Part shown: positions 33,801-40,538 of the stretch, one piece after another | How positions within the stretch are numbered: position 1 is the stretch's first letter | Layout: each line of letters opens with the position of its first letter | Assembly (NCBI RefSeq): GCF_025153475.1 | Contig: NZ_JANZXA010000001.1 | Span: 558,001-622,000, forward strand | DNA length: 64,000 bases | Direction: 5' to 3' | Source of the DNA: Novosphingobium mangrovisedimenti | GTDB lineage: Bacteria; Pseudomonadota; Alphaproteobacteria; Sphingomonadales; Sphingomonadaceae | The notes under the pieces: generated by a model | What the model was told of the DNA's origin: nothing | Databases searched by the model: none | What the model saw: the letters and a program-made list of their open reading frames with translations, nothing else | Made by a program: the position numbers and the translations under genes

Positions 33801-34117
33801 CGCGTGCCCCGGTTCACCTGCACCAGCTGAAGCTGGAAAACGGCGATATCGCGATGGAAGGGACGCGGCGCACGCGCGTGGGGGGGCTGCGCCCGCTCGC
33901 GCGATCGCGGCCGCTGTCGGAGAACAGCGAGGAATACGAGATCGAGATCCTCGATGGCGCAACGGTGGTGCGGACCGTAACCGCCCTGTCCAGCCCGTCC
34001 TATACTTATGCCGAGGCCGACCAGATTACCGATTTCGGCGGCGCACAAAGCAGCGTGGCGTGGCGCATGTACCAGATCAGCGATGCGGTCGGTCGCGGAT
34101 TCGCCGCGGCTGCGTGA
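30842..34117 (+). CDS. Tail tip / host-specificity protein (gpJ-like)
   Basis: 1091 residues from the ATG at 30842. The N-terminal segment (residues 1-200) matches the GTA and phage tip protein style (K-I-V-L-T-V-A-L-A-A-A-N-Y-G-L). A beta-propeller-like region rich in G, S and W lies at about 220-560, then a segment near 740-780 typical of phage-tail_3 domains. The C-terminal fibronectin-like domain ends near 1090. It forms the central fibre that contacts the receptor. It closes the conserved distal tail cassette. Confidence 0.92.
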   Translation: MPIEKIVLTVALAAANYGLQASQRIKGPRLQDTQFTGGDPGAPRWRFWGTWRHTCTAIYGEELFGVEREAKTKGGKVNNTTYFGSWDVDVACHEISAVTRMWFDTHLVYDVTGAGPVTPFEIGYSEVTGKNGSTSFRTVSLPDHMRIYLGGEDQEPDPDMEAAIDAQFGEGSTPAYRGTAHISFRDVPLEKFGNRIPQVTVEAIRDPGATYPKQTEATGISVNYAVSFSQDGSRLLLAGNGQYEVWDTVTRIRMISGPMPELPATGSLAPASNGGWYMLYAAGGNFWVYRIAADGLGVVQLLTSSDIAVGQSAIKSCIDGAGATHWMTIPYTVLLTFFFDGAELTTMDLCGIAFSPQDLFSDDYGDVWIVGAPLGTTTLCYFYRIVNNGQRGGPDLIEVMLPSEYGNPHVVQAWHYKDAAHDHFVLGWSDAKLHAIDMDNGSVLFSSVGGLPVPYTTGAGGNTVWVNGGSSVSEYSLADFSQIRIYETNSSDDPWGVIDHSYGIPYDSSTHALLALDGGFNFTWLSLDRVAPGATTLRTIVEDICTQAGIDSAQVDATGLTQEITGFGVTTGTGKDWLEPLLTLYDVDCRPNGFALEFVQRGGSAGETIAADDFARPGDASEPFSRTAGSGGTDLPRTVVLKFADATADQQPNSALSGPVERADGTREQVIDMSNLALTPDEARQLVARYHRRLYFEGRPAALALPASRLTLQPAARHPIAFDTVTRDARLHSMVLGADGRIDTEWRDDDPSIALLDGASGASLDGHRPQEIVVPAFAKGFVLDIPLIRDADSSASPVVYAAAAPYAEGAFTGATIWRAVSGEYTDELAAIAASAAATWGVTTDALGDVASPWVWDRGNTVNVRLQSGTLSGTTGAAIDANPAQNLAALIAVDGTVELLNFTTATLEGDGSYTLSGFKRGRRGTEWATGIHATGDVFLLLGTVAVAKPLDLSLVSTSQSFKAAANGRSLSSAFEIPMDPFNGASLMPRAPVHLHQLKLENGDIAMEGTRRTRVGGLRPLARSRPLSENSEEYEIEILDGATVVRTVTALSSPSYTYAEADQITDFGGAQSSVAWRMYQISDAVGRGFAAAA

Positions 34118-34135
34118 TTTTCAGGAGAACTTGCA

Positions 34136-34870
34136 ATGGCAACCCCGATTCTCGGGCTGGATGAGCTTGTCGCCGACCAGGCCGGGCAGGAAGAGACAAT
34201 CAACGAGACGAACCGCTGGCTGGAGTTCCTTGCGGCGGGCGCGGGCATTGCCGACCGCGACCTTGCCGCGCCGCCGGGATCGCCGGCGGACGGCGTGGCC
34301 TATCTCGTTGCCGCCAGCGCGACCGGCGCATGGTTCGGCAAGGACGGCAATATCGCGCTCTTCATATCGAGCGCATGGACATTCAAGACGCCGGTTGAGG
34401 GGATGCGCCTCTACGTCAAGGACGAGGACGTGATCATCGCCTATGACGGCAGCAGCTGGTCGGCCTCTGGCGGCAGCATTCCGACCGAGGCCAGCGCTTC
34501 GGAGTTCTGGACCGGGACGGCGACCGGCAAATACGTTTCCCCCAGCAAGGCGTTCGCCGCGGCAGCGCCGCAGACATTGACCGATGCGGCGACGATCGCC
34601 GTCGACATGGCGACCGGGATCAACTTCAACGTGACGCTCGGCGGCAACCGGACGCTGGGCAACCCGACCAACGCCAAGGCCGGGCAGAGTGGCCGCATTC
34701 GCGTGACGCAGGATGCCACGGGTAGCCGGACGCTGGCATTCGGGGCGAACTGGAAGCATGTCGGCAGCGCGCCGACGATCGCGACGGCGGCGGGCGCTGT
34801 CGACCTGTTCGCCTATTTCGTGAACAGCGGTGCCGACATCGAGCTGTCGTACCTCGGGACGCTCGCCTGA
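34136..34870 (+). CDS. Tail protein with DUF2793 domain
   Basis: 244 residues. The N-terminal half matches DUF2793 (P-I-L-G-L-D-E-L-V-A-D-Q-A-G-Q-E near 3-18; G-S-P-A-D-G-V-A-Y-L-V and W-F-G-K-D-G-N near 49-72). The C-terminal half is a beta-rich module (L-G-G-N-R-T-L-G-N-P near 167) often found in alphaproteobacterial phage fibres. Its stop shares a base with the next start, so the two fibre genes are coupled. Confidence 0.8.
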   Translation: MATPILGLDELVADQAGQEETINETNRWLEFLAAGAGIADRDLAAPPGSPADGVAYLVAASATGAWFGKDGNIALFISSAWTFKTPVEGMRLYVKDEDVIIAYDGSSWSASGGSIPTEASASEFWTGTATGKYVSPSKAFAAAAPQTLTDAATIAVDMATGINFNVTLGGNRTLGNPTNAKAGQSGRIRVTQDATGSRTLAFGANWKHVGSAPTIATAAGAVDLFAYFVNSGADIELSYLGTLA

Positions 34871-35799
34871 TGCTGCCGTTTCGCGCGCCGCTGTTCGCCC
34901 GACCGCAGGCCTCGTCTCCCGGCGGCGGATTCGGATCGCATGCTTACTGGCGTGTATTCTGCGAGGACAACTGGGGCGATGCTACGGGTATCGTCATTGC
35001 CGAAGTGGAATTTCTGGACGGCTCCGGTTCGGTCATCGCCGCCACTGGAGGTACAGCGATAGGTAGCGACGATTCCGCAACCAACGAGTTCTCCAAGGCG
35101 TTCGACGGGGGTGGCGGAGGATCATGGTTTGCCGATAGCGGCCCGACGAACCAGTGGATCGGCTACCACTATCCATCTACCGAACCTGTCGAGAAGGTTC
35201 GCCTGACCATGGTTGCATCGGGAACCAACTTCCTGACCCGGATGCCGAAGAACTGCAGGCTGGAATACTCCGACGATGGATCAAGCTGGACCACGGCGAT
35301 CACGTTCATCAATGTCAGCCTGAAGGGCGCGCAATTCACCTATCCGGAGTCCGTTGCCCCCGGCGCCTACAAGATCTGGAAGGCTTTGGTGCCGTCGGTG
35401 AATTCCGGCACGCTCACGGTTTGCAAGGAATTCGAATGGCGTAGCGTTGTCAGTGGTGCAGATCAGACGCCGGTGTTCACGGACAATTTCGGCACCAGTG
35501 CAGGGCGGGTGATCTACAGTTCGCAAGCAGCCGGAGCCGACGCCTACAAGGCATTCACGGACAGCACTTCCGATCAATGGATCGGCAATTCAGGGTCGAA
35601 CGAATACCTGGGCGTGATCTTCGCTACGGCGCTGGATATGGCCGAGATCGCATGGACCTGCCACGACAGCGGCTCCTATGCGCCTGCATCGATAGAGATT
35701 TACGGTTCGCATGACGGCGACACCTGGGACCTGATCGATACGCTTACCCCGGGCACATGGACTGGCGGCGAAACGAAGCAACTGGCGCTCGCGGCATGA
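34870..35799 (+). CDS. Putative receptor-binding protein with two discoidin (F5/8C) domains
   Basis: 309 residues. Two consecutive galactose-binding-like units are visible. Unit 1 (about 25-195) has Y-W-R-V-F near the start, then A-F-D-G-G-G-G-G-S-W-F, then W-I-G-Y-H-Y. Unit 2 (about 200-309) has A-Y-K-A-F-T-D near its middle, then D-Q-W-I-G-N, S-I-E-I-Y-G-S and W-D-L-I-D-T-L. Such domains bind sugars. Last gene of the tail block, convergent with the acyltransferase gene 7 bp away, so it is a strong candidate for binding the host surface glycan. Confidence 0.8.
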   Translation: MLPFRAPLFARPQASSPGGGFGSHAYWRVFCEDNWGDATGIVIAEVEFLDGSGSVIAATGGTAIGSDDSATNEFSKAFDGGGGGSWFADSGPTNQWIGYHYPSTEPVEKVRLTMVASGTNFLTRMPKNCRLEYSDDGSSWTTAITFINVSLKGAQFTYPESVAPGAYKIWKALVPSVNSGTLTVCKEFEWRSVVSGADQTPVFTDNFGTSAGRVIYSSQAAGADAYKAFTDSTSDQWIGNSGSNEYLGVIFATALDMAEIAWTCHDSGSYAPASIEIYGSHDGDTWDLIDTLTPGTWTGGETKQLALAA

Positions 35800-35805
35800 T
35801 GCGGA

Positions 35806-36798
35806 TCAGTCGCCCGACTGCGCATGTTCCGGCAGCATCTGCGGCGAATATCGTTCCCGCCTCGATGTATTCGGCGTTGCGGTCCCGACAAAGTCCCGCA
35901 GGGCCGAGCGACAACGACGGTCGATCAGCAGGCCGATGATGAAGACGGCGGCCAGCGATGCGCAGAACATGGCTTCCGGTCCGAAGTCTGCCTTGAGCAT
36001 CGCTCTCTCGACGTTCCAGTGGAGCGCATAGAGCGGAAATGAAAACGCGCCGAGGATGCGCCCCCATGCCGGTTGCCACCCCAGCCCGGCGAGTAGCACC
36101 ATGGGCGTGAAGGCAAGGACAAAGACGATTTCAGTGCGGCCCGGCCATGTTGAGGCGAGTAGCACCATGGCGGGAAGACCGGCTGCGGCAACCGTCCAGT
36201 GCAGCCGCGCGGTCGTGCCGTTGAGGCGATAGATCAGCATGCCGAGGCAATAGGTCATGAGCACGCGCGGCGCAGCGAGCCAAAGCGTATCTTCCCACCC
36301 AATGTCCATGGTGTCGCTGCTGGCCGCGATCAGCAAGGCGCTGCCAGCGACAATCGCCACCAGAAACAGGTTGCGAGCCCGACCGAGGAAGAGCGCATGA
36401 ACGGCATTCGCGACGAGTTCGAAGGTAATCGACCATGCGGGCGGATTGAGCGGGAAGGTGCCGCCTCCATACGGTATCAGCATGACGGCTGCGATGAATG
36501 GCAGGGCAGCCGCCTGCAGACTGTCCCCGTCTGCAACATGCGCGACAACAAGCCCCATGACCGCGCCGGCCGCCATGGGCAACCATAACCGGCGCCAGCG
36601 TGACACGATGAAGCGCGCCGGATCGCTTGTATCAGCGGACATAGCCATGACGAATCCGGACAACAGGAAGAAGAAGTCGACCACGAGGTAGTGTTGAAGA
36701 AAGAATATCTCGATGCCCGCCATCCGATAGGCATGGCCAACCGCGACCAATAGCGCGGCAATGCCACGCAGTGCATCGAGACCTTCGAGACGCTTCAT
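35806..36798 (-). CDS. Acyltransferase 3 family O-acyltransferase (probable lysogenic conversion)
   Basis: 330 residues from the ATG at 36798 (in-frame upstream starts give only a polar extension). Starts G-L-D-A-L-R-G-I-A-A-L-L-V, the hallmark of the family with R-x-x-x-A-x-x-V and a following H (A-V-G-H-A). About ten hydrophobic segments follow; F-F-L-L-S-G-F-V near 60 is also typical. These enzymes add acetyl groups to surface polysaccharides. It lies between adhesin and lysis genes but in the opposite direction, with AT-rich upstream DNA, as for a moron expressed in the lysogen. Confidence 0.9.
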   Translation of the reverse strand: MKRLEGLDALRGIAALLVAVGHAYRMAGIEIFFLQHYLVVDFFFLLSGFVMAMSADTSDPARFIVSRWRRLWLPMAAGAVMGLVVAHVADGDSLQAAALPFIAAVMLIPYGGGTFPLNPPAWSITFELVANAVHALFLGRARNLFLVAIVAGSALLIAASSDTMDIGWEDTLWLAAPRVLMTYCLGMLIYRLNGTTARLHWTVAAAGLPAMVLLASTWPGRTEIVFVLAFTPMVLLAGLGWQPAWGRILGAFSFPLYALHWNVERAMLKADFGPEAMFCASLAAVFIIGLLIDRRCRSALRDFVGTATPNTSRRERYSPQMLPEHAQSGD

Positions 36799-36901
36799 GC
36801 CCCAATCGTCAAGCGATCTTCCAAAATTGCAAGTTAACAATTCACTCTGCCCCGAATTTGGGCACGGCGGGCAAGTATCATGACCAAACAAGGGGGCTGC
36901 A

Positions 36902-37144
36902 TTGGATAGTCAGACAGCGTTCAACATCGTTATCGGCGGGTTCAACGTCATGATCGGACTGGCCGCCTTTCTGGGCGGGTGGATTCTGAACAACATCACC
37001 AAGTCGATCGACCGGCTCGACAACGACGTGCGCGACATGCCATCGACCTACGTCTCCAAGGTCGATTACCGGAACGATCTTCAGGACATCAAGGCGCTGC
37101 TGATGAAGATCGACGACAAGCTCGACGGCAAGGCCGACAAGTAA
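36902..37144 (+). CDS. Small membrane protein of the lysis region
   Basis: 80 residues from a TTG at 36902 with AGGGGG upstream. One membrane segment (about 8-30, I-G-L-A-A-F-L-G-G-W-I-L) is followed by a charged coiled-coil tail (V-D-Y-R-N-D-L-Q-D-I-K-A-L-L-M-K-I-D-D). The topology resembles holin-associated or XhlA-like proteins, but no family is certain. It is placed at the head of the lysis cassette. Confidence 0.65.
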   Translation: MDSQTAFNIVIGGFNVMIGLAAFLGGWILNNITKSIDRLDNDVRDMPSTYVSKVDYRNDLQDIKALLMKIDDKLDGKADK

Positions 37145-37185
37145 TTCCGGGGCCAAAGCGGCCCGCACCTTCCGAAAGGACTGAC

Positions 37186-37434
37186 ATGAAACTCACGCTG
37201 GTTTCGCACTGGCGCCTGTGGTGGCGCCGGTGGTCGACATGGCTTGCCGCCGGCTATGCCGCCGTCTCGGCCGTCATCTTCGCGCACCCGGGCTTGTTTC
37301 TGAGCCTGCTGGGCATGTTCCCCGGCAATGCCCGGTACTTCGCCGCCGGCGGGCTGTTCGTGCTGCTGCTGATCGTGCCGGTGCTCGCGGTGAACGTGCG
37401 GCAGGCCAAGCTGCAGGAGAAGCGCGATGGCTGA
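37186..37434 (+). CDS. Holin-like membrane protein (DUF7940-type)
   Basis: 82 residues, basic N-terminus (M-K-L-T-L-V-S-H-W-R-L-W-W-R-R-W), two hydrophobic segments (about 19-42 and 53-71), basic C-terminus. This resembles the phage holin-like family I recall as DUF7940. It overlaps the lysozyme start by 8 bp. It would permeabilise or depolarise the inner membrane to trigger lysis. Confidence 0.75.
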   Translation: MKLTLVSHWRLWWRRWSTWLAAGYAAVSAVIFAHPGLFLSLLGMFPGNARYFAAGGLFVLLLIVPVLAVNVRQAKLQEKRDG

Positions 37435-37969
37435 ACAAGTGAAGAAGGACGGCAAGAGTCGTTTTCTCGCAGTGCTGCTTACGGTTAGCGCCAGCGGGTT
37501 TGCCGCATGGCAGGTACACGAAGGGCTGACAACGACCGCCGTCATTCCAACCAAGGGAGACGTTCCGACGATCGGCCACGGATCGACGCGGTATGAAGAC
37601 GGTCGCAAGGTCAAGATGGGCGATACCATCACGCGAGAGCGCGCCGCCGAACTTGCCCGAAACCTGATGGACGCGGATGCGCGCAAGTTCTCCGCCACGA
37701 TTCCCGGCGTGTATCTCACCCAGGGAGAATTCGACCTCTACAACGATTTCGTGGGGCAGTACGGGCTCGGCAACTGGCGGGCATCGTCAATGCGCCGGAA
37801 CCTGCTGCGCGGCGATTATGTAGCAGCGTGCCAGTCTCTCCTGAAATGGCGCAAGGCCGCAGGATACGACTGCAGCACGCTGGTGAACGGTAAGCCGAAC
37901 AAGCGTTGCTGGGGCGTCTGGACGCGCCAGCTCGACCGCTACAACAAGTGCATGGGGGAGCAGGAGTGA
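37427..37969 (+). CDS. Endolysin, lysozyme (GH24) with N-terminal signal anchor
   Basis: 180 residues. A weakly hydrophobic N-terminal segment (about 12-28) rich in Ala, Ser and Gly suggests a SAR-type anchor exported by Sec. The catalytic Glu is in H-E-G near residue 32, followed by V-I-P-T-K-G-D-V-P-T-I-G-H-G-S-T, the form seen in phage lysozymes with a G-D-V-P-T-I-G core. A C-terminal Cys pair (about 146 and 158) may form a disulfide. If SAR-type, the preceding membrane proteins act as pinholins. Confidence 0.9.
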   Translation: MAEQVKKDGKSRFLAVLLTVSASGFAAWQVHEGLTTTAVIPTKGDVPTIGHGSTRYEDGRKVKMGDTITRERAAELARNLMDADARKFSATIPGVYLTQGEFDLYNDFVGQYGLGNWRASSMRRNLLRGDYVAACQSLLKWRKAAGYDCSTLVNGKPNKRCWGVWTRQLDRYNKCMGEQE

Positions 37970-38015
37970 TGCGCGATCGTACCGAAGCCGACGATCGCCA
38001 AGCCGGAGGAGGCTG

Positions 38016-38636
38016 ATGCTTGAAGGCCTCGCTCTCCGCGCCATCCTCTCCGCGATAGGCGGACGACTCTGGAAGAGCGCCCTCGGTCTGATCGATCTGG
38101 TCAAGCGCTACCCGTGGCAGTGCCTGCTCATTGCGGCGCTGTGCTGGGGAGGCTGGCAGTACCGCCGCGCCGACCTGTGGCATGCCCACGCCGATCGCGA
38201 AGCCGCCGCGCACCGCGAAAGCAAGATCCACTTCGCCGCGGCCCACCGCGAATGGTTCGACCGCGTCGCCCGTGCCGACGCCGCTCGCATCGCCGCAGAG
38301 CGACAAGCCAAGGAAACCGCCCATGATGCTCAAGTCTCGTATGACGCGCTGCTGGCCGATAATGCTGGCCTGCGCCATCACATCGCTCTCAACCGCCTGC
38401 GGCCAGGACAATCCGGTCTACAGCGTGCCCTGCCCACCGCCGGAACCGACGAAGATCACGGTCCCGCCGTTCCTGATGACGCCACCGCCGGTCCCCTCGT
38501 GGCGACGCGAGAATCCGACCTCGTCGTCTGCGACGAACTCTACGCCTATGCCTTCGGCGCCTACGGACTGATGCTCGACCTCAGGAACAAGGATCTCGCG
38601 ATCCCTGCGCCTGAATTCGGCACCGCCACGCGCTGA
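38016..38636 (+). CDS. Inner-membrane spanin subunit (Rz-like)
   Basis: 206 residues. One N-terminal membrane segment (about 34-47), then a long charged, helical periplasmic domain (H-A-D-R-E-A-A-A-H-R-E-S-K ... A-A-E-R-Q-A-K-E-T-A) as in Rz. It follows the lysozyme directly and contains an Rz1-type lipoprotein in the +1 frame, the lambda spanin architecture. It would fuse inner and outer membranes in the final step of lysis. Confidence 0.8.
   Translation: MLEGLALRAILSAIGGRLWKSALGLIDLVKRYPWQCLLIAALCWGGWQYRRADLWHAHADREAAAHRESKIHFAAAHREWFDRVARADAARIAAERQAKETAHDAQVSYDALLADNAGLRHHIALNRLRPGQSGLQRALPTAGTDEDHGPAVPDDATAGPLVATRESDLVVCDELYAYAFGAYGLMLDLRNKDLAIPAPEFGTATR
38323..38571 (+). CDS. Outer-membrane spanin lipoprotein (Rz1-like), embedded in Rz
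   Basis: 82 residues in the +1 frame inside the Rz-like gene; ATG at 38323 with AAGGAA 8 bp upstream. A lipoprotein signal (residues 1-27) ends in a lipobox L-S-T-A-C, then a very proline-rich mature part (C-P-P-P-E-P, P-P-F-L-M-T-P-P-P). Proline-rich lipoproteins nested in Rz are the diagnostic Rz1 form. Confidence 0.85.
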   Translation: MMLKSRMTRCWPIMLACAITSLSTACGQDNPVYSVPCPPPEPTKITVPPFLMTPPPVPSWRRENPTSSSATNSTPMPSAPTD

Positions 38637-38654
38637 CATCACCCGGAGGACTAC

Positions 38655-39614
38655 ATGGACATCATCGACCTGGGCGGCGCGGTTCTCGACGCGCCGCAAC
38701 TCAAGAGCGGTCGTCTCTACCGCAACGGCTCGATCCGCTATGCCACCGCCATCGGCGCCGAAGACCTCGGCCTCGATCGCGTGACGATCATCACCGGCCA
38801 GGGTGACGGCCTGCTGGCACGATCTATCCGCAATGCGCAGGTGACGGACTGTGAGGTGGTGTCCGATGGCGTGCCCAAGGACAGCACGCGCGGCCTGTTC
38901 TTCTACAACGGTGAAGGCATCACCATCGAGCGCCTGACGGTGCGGCGCGCGCGCATGGGCGTGGTGCTGCGGCAGATCACCGGAGGGCGGATCAGCGCCA
39001 GCGATTTCAGCGGCATCAGCGAGGATGCGGTGCGGCTCGTCTCCTGTTCCGATGTCGCCATCGTCGATTCCGACTTTCACGATTTCGCGGCAGATGAGGA
39101 GATCGGGGGGACTGGCCTTCACCCTGATAGTATCCAGCTTTTCACCGACGGCGCGGTTCCCAACCGTTCGATCACGATCGAAGGCAATCGCATGTGGCAG
39201 GGCGCCGGGTCGAAGTTTCCCGGCCCCTTTGCCCGGTACTACGCGGACAAGCCTTCTCCGGAGAAGCTCATCATCCGGCGCAACATCATCCTCTCCCGCG
39301 TCGGTAACGGTATTGTAGCGGCCGGCAGCGGCGAGGTGACGGACAACTTCGTGGCCGGTTATGCCGACGGCCCGGTGTGCAAGATTTCGTTCGCCGAGGA
39401 CTGGAACGGCCCGGTCACCGGCAACAGGGCCCAGCACTACGTCGACAAGGTCAAGGGTTTTCAGGCGGGCTGGGCGCCGGCGGGAAACGAGATCATCGAT
39501 CCCGTTGCGGACGAGAGCATGATCGATGGCTGGCGCGCGGCCCCGAAGCCGGTGCTGCCGGCCGGGCTGACCAACGAGATGTTGGCGTTTCTGGATGCGC
39601 GGTACGGGGCCTAG
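38655..39614 (+). CDS. Right-handed beta-helix protein (possible tailspike or depolymerase)
   Basis: 319 residues with repeated short turns (I-T-I-E-R-L-T-V-R-R-A, D-V-A-I-V-D-S-D, S-I-T-I-E-G-N-R-M) spaced 20-25 residues, typical of a pectate-lyase-fold beta helix. No signal peptide. Placed after the lysis genes, not with the tail genes, but in late orientation. Such proteins are often phage tailspikes or capsule depolymerases; without a catalytic motif this remains inference. It overlaps the antitoxin stop by 4 bp (convergent). Confidence 0.8.
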   Translation: MDIIDLGGAVLDAPQLKSGRLYRNGSIRYATAIGAEDLGLDRVTIITGQGDGLLARSIRNAQVTDCEVVSDGVPKDSTRGLFFYNGEGITIERLTVRRARMGVVLRQITGGRISASDFSGISEDAVRLVSCSDVAIVDSDFHDFAADEEIGGTGLHPDSIQLFTDGAVPNRSITIEGNRMWQGAGSKFPGPFARYYADKPSPEKLIIRRNIILSRVGNGIVAAGSGEVTDNFVAGYADGPVCKISFAEDWNGPVTGNRAQHYVDKVKGFQAGWAPAGNEIIDPVADESMIDGWRAAPKPVLPAGLTNEMLAFLDARYGA

Positions 39615-40012
39615 GCGTCTTCCAACTGGCGCTGGCGCAAAAGCGCCTCGCGAGCGGCCTGTGCCAGAAAGCCGCTGCGGTTGGCAGCCACCTTGTCGAT
39701 CGCGGCCAGCAGGCCTTCGTCCATGGTGACGTTGATGCGTACGGAACGGCCGGGAAGTTCGGCCTGCACCATGACCAGAGCCGCCATATCCGCCTCCGGG
39801 TCGATTTCCAGATTGTCGAAATCGCTGGGCACCGGAATCTCCTCGCCATCGTGCACCATTTCCAGGATGTGCCCGGAAAGGGCCTCATGGGCGTTCATGA
39901 CGGCTTCCTGCATGGTATCGCCAGCGGTCGTGCAGCCAGGAAGATCCGGAAAGAATACGCTGTAGGTTTCGCCCGCACGCTCGATAACGGCGGGATAAAG
40001 TGCAGTAGCCAT
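39611..40012 (-). CDS. hicB: HicB-family antitoxin
   Basis: 133 residues. The N-terminal domain is HicB-like (Y-P-A-V-I-E-R-A-G-E-T-Y-S-V-F-F-P-D-L-P-G-C near 6-27; A-L-S-G-H-I near 46). The C-terminal domain (about 90-125) looks like a ribbon-helix-helix DNA-binding module (V-R-I-N-V-T-M-D-E-G-L-L-A-A-I-D). It would neutralise HicA and repress transcription. It is separated from hicA by 259 bp instead of the usual few bases; the spacer carries its own promoter-like and repeat elements. Confidence 0.9.
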   Translation of the reverse strand: MATALYPAVIERAGETYSVFFPDLPGCTTAGDTMQEAVMNAHEALSGHILEMVHDGEEIPVPSDFDNLEIDPEADMAALVMVQAELPGRSVRINVTMDEGLLAAIDKVAANRSGFLAQAAREALLRQRQLEDA

Positions 40013-40022
40013 GTCTCAGTCA

Positions 40023-40183
40023 AACGCGGCCTTGCAAGGCCGGTCCTTCCATTATCTTGGTCCAACGCACCCCTTCGGGCTCGCTCTTCCATTGTTTCAG
40101 TATAACGCACCCTTTCGGGCCCGTTCTCTCATTATCGTAGTGCAACGCGTCCTTTGGACCCGTTCTTTTGCTGCCTTAGTGTG
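40023..40183 (-). repeat. Four 40-bp tandem units with compensatory hairpins in the hicA-hicB spacer
   Basis: AACGC recurs at 40023, 40064, 40104 and 40144 (periods 41, 40, 40). Each unit has a short inverted repeat right after it: GGCC/GGCC, CCC/GGG, CCC/GGG and GTCC/GGAC. The arms differ between units but stay complementary. A second conserved segment (about TTCCATTATCTTAGT) ends each unit. Confidence 0.8.
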
Positions 40184-40197
40184 TATTGATGTACACT
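40178..40197. promoter_or_regulatory. Putative HicB operator upstream of hicB
   Basis: AGTGTGTATTGATGTACACT is an imperfect palindrome sharing the GTGTAT/ATACAC half-sites with the hicA operator. A TACAAT (-10-like) lies on the minus strand at 40204-40199, so hicB may have its own regulated promoter. Another half-site GTGTGTATA is at 40232-40240. Confidence 0.55.
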
Positions 40198-40271
40198 GAT
40201 TGTAGCAATGATGCAATATGTAATGCGCATCAGTGTGTATAAAGGCGATGCAGGCGAATGTGTGAAGCCCC

Positions 40272-40460
40272 TCAACGGAGCTTCACGCCACTCTGCTTCT
40301 CGATGCTCCTGATTGTCCCGATGCCCATGTCTGACTTGGGGTGTGGCACTGTGACCGTTCCGGGCCTTTCGGGGTGCTTGAAGTGCTGGTGGCTGCCTTT
40401 CTGGCGAACGAACCTCCAGCCTTCCGCTTCAAGTTTTTTTATGATCTCGCCGCTCTTCAC
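40272..40460 (-). CDS. hicA: HicA-family mRNA interferase toxin
   Basis: 62 residues, GTG start at 40460 with AAAGGAG 8 bp upstream. Full HicA pattern: K-S-G-E-I-I-K-K-L-E-A-E-G-W near 2-15, the catalytic His in Q-K-G-S-H-Q-H-F near 20-27, T-V-T-V-P-H-P near 35-41 and G-T-I-R-S-I near 48. It would cleave mRNAs when HicB is degraded. First gene of the leftward pair; all key residues are present. Confidence 0.9.
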   Translation of the reverse strand: MKSGEIIKKLEAEGWRFVRQKGSHQHFKHPERPGTVTVPHPKSDMGIGTIRSIEKQSGVKLR

Positions 40461-40477
40461 TGCATTGCTCCTTTAGA

Positions 40478-40513
40478 TGTGTATCTAATACACACTTAAG
40501 GACATCCAGTCAA
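40478..40513 (-). promoter_or_regulatory. hicA promoter with HicB-type operator
   Basis: Minus-strand -35 TTGACT (40513-40508), 17-bp spacer and -10 TATTAG (40490-40485). The -10 lies inside the palindrome TGTGTATCTAATACACA (40478-40494, perfect 7-bp arms). Further TACACAC half-sites lie at 40519-40536. Confidence 0.7.
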
Positions 40514-40538
40514 GAAAAATACACACCAATACACACTT

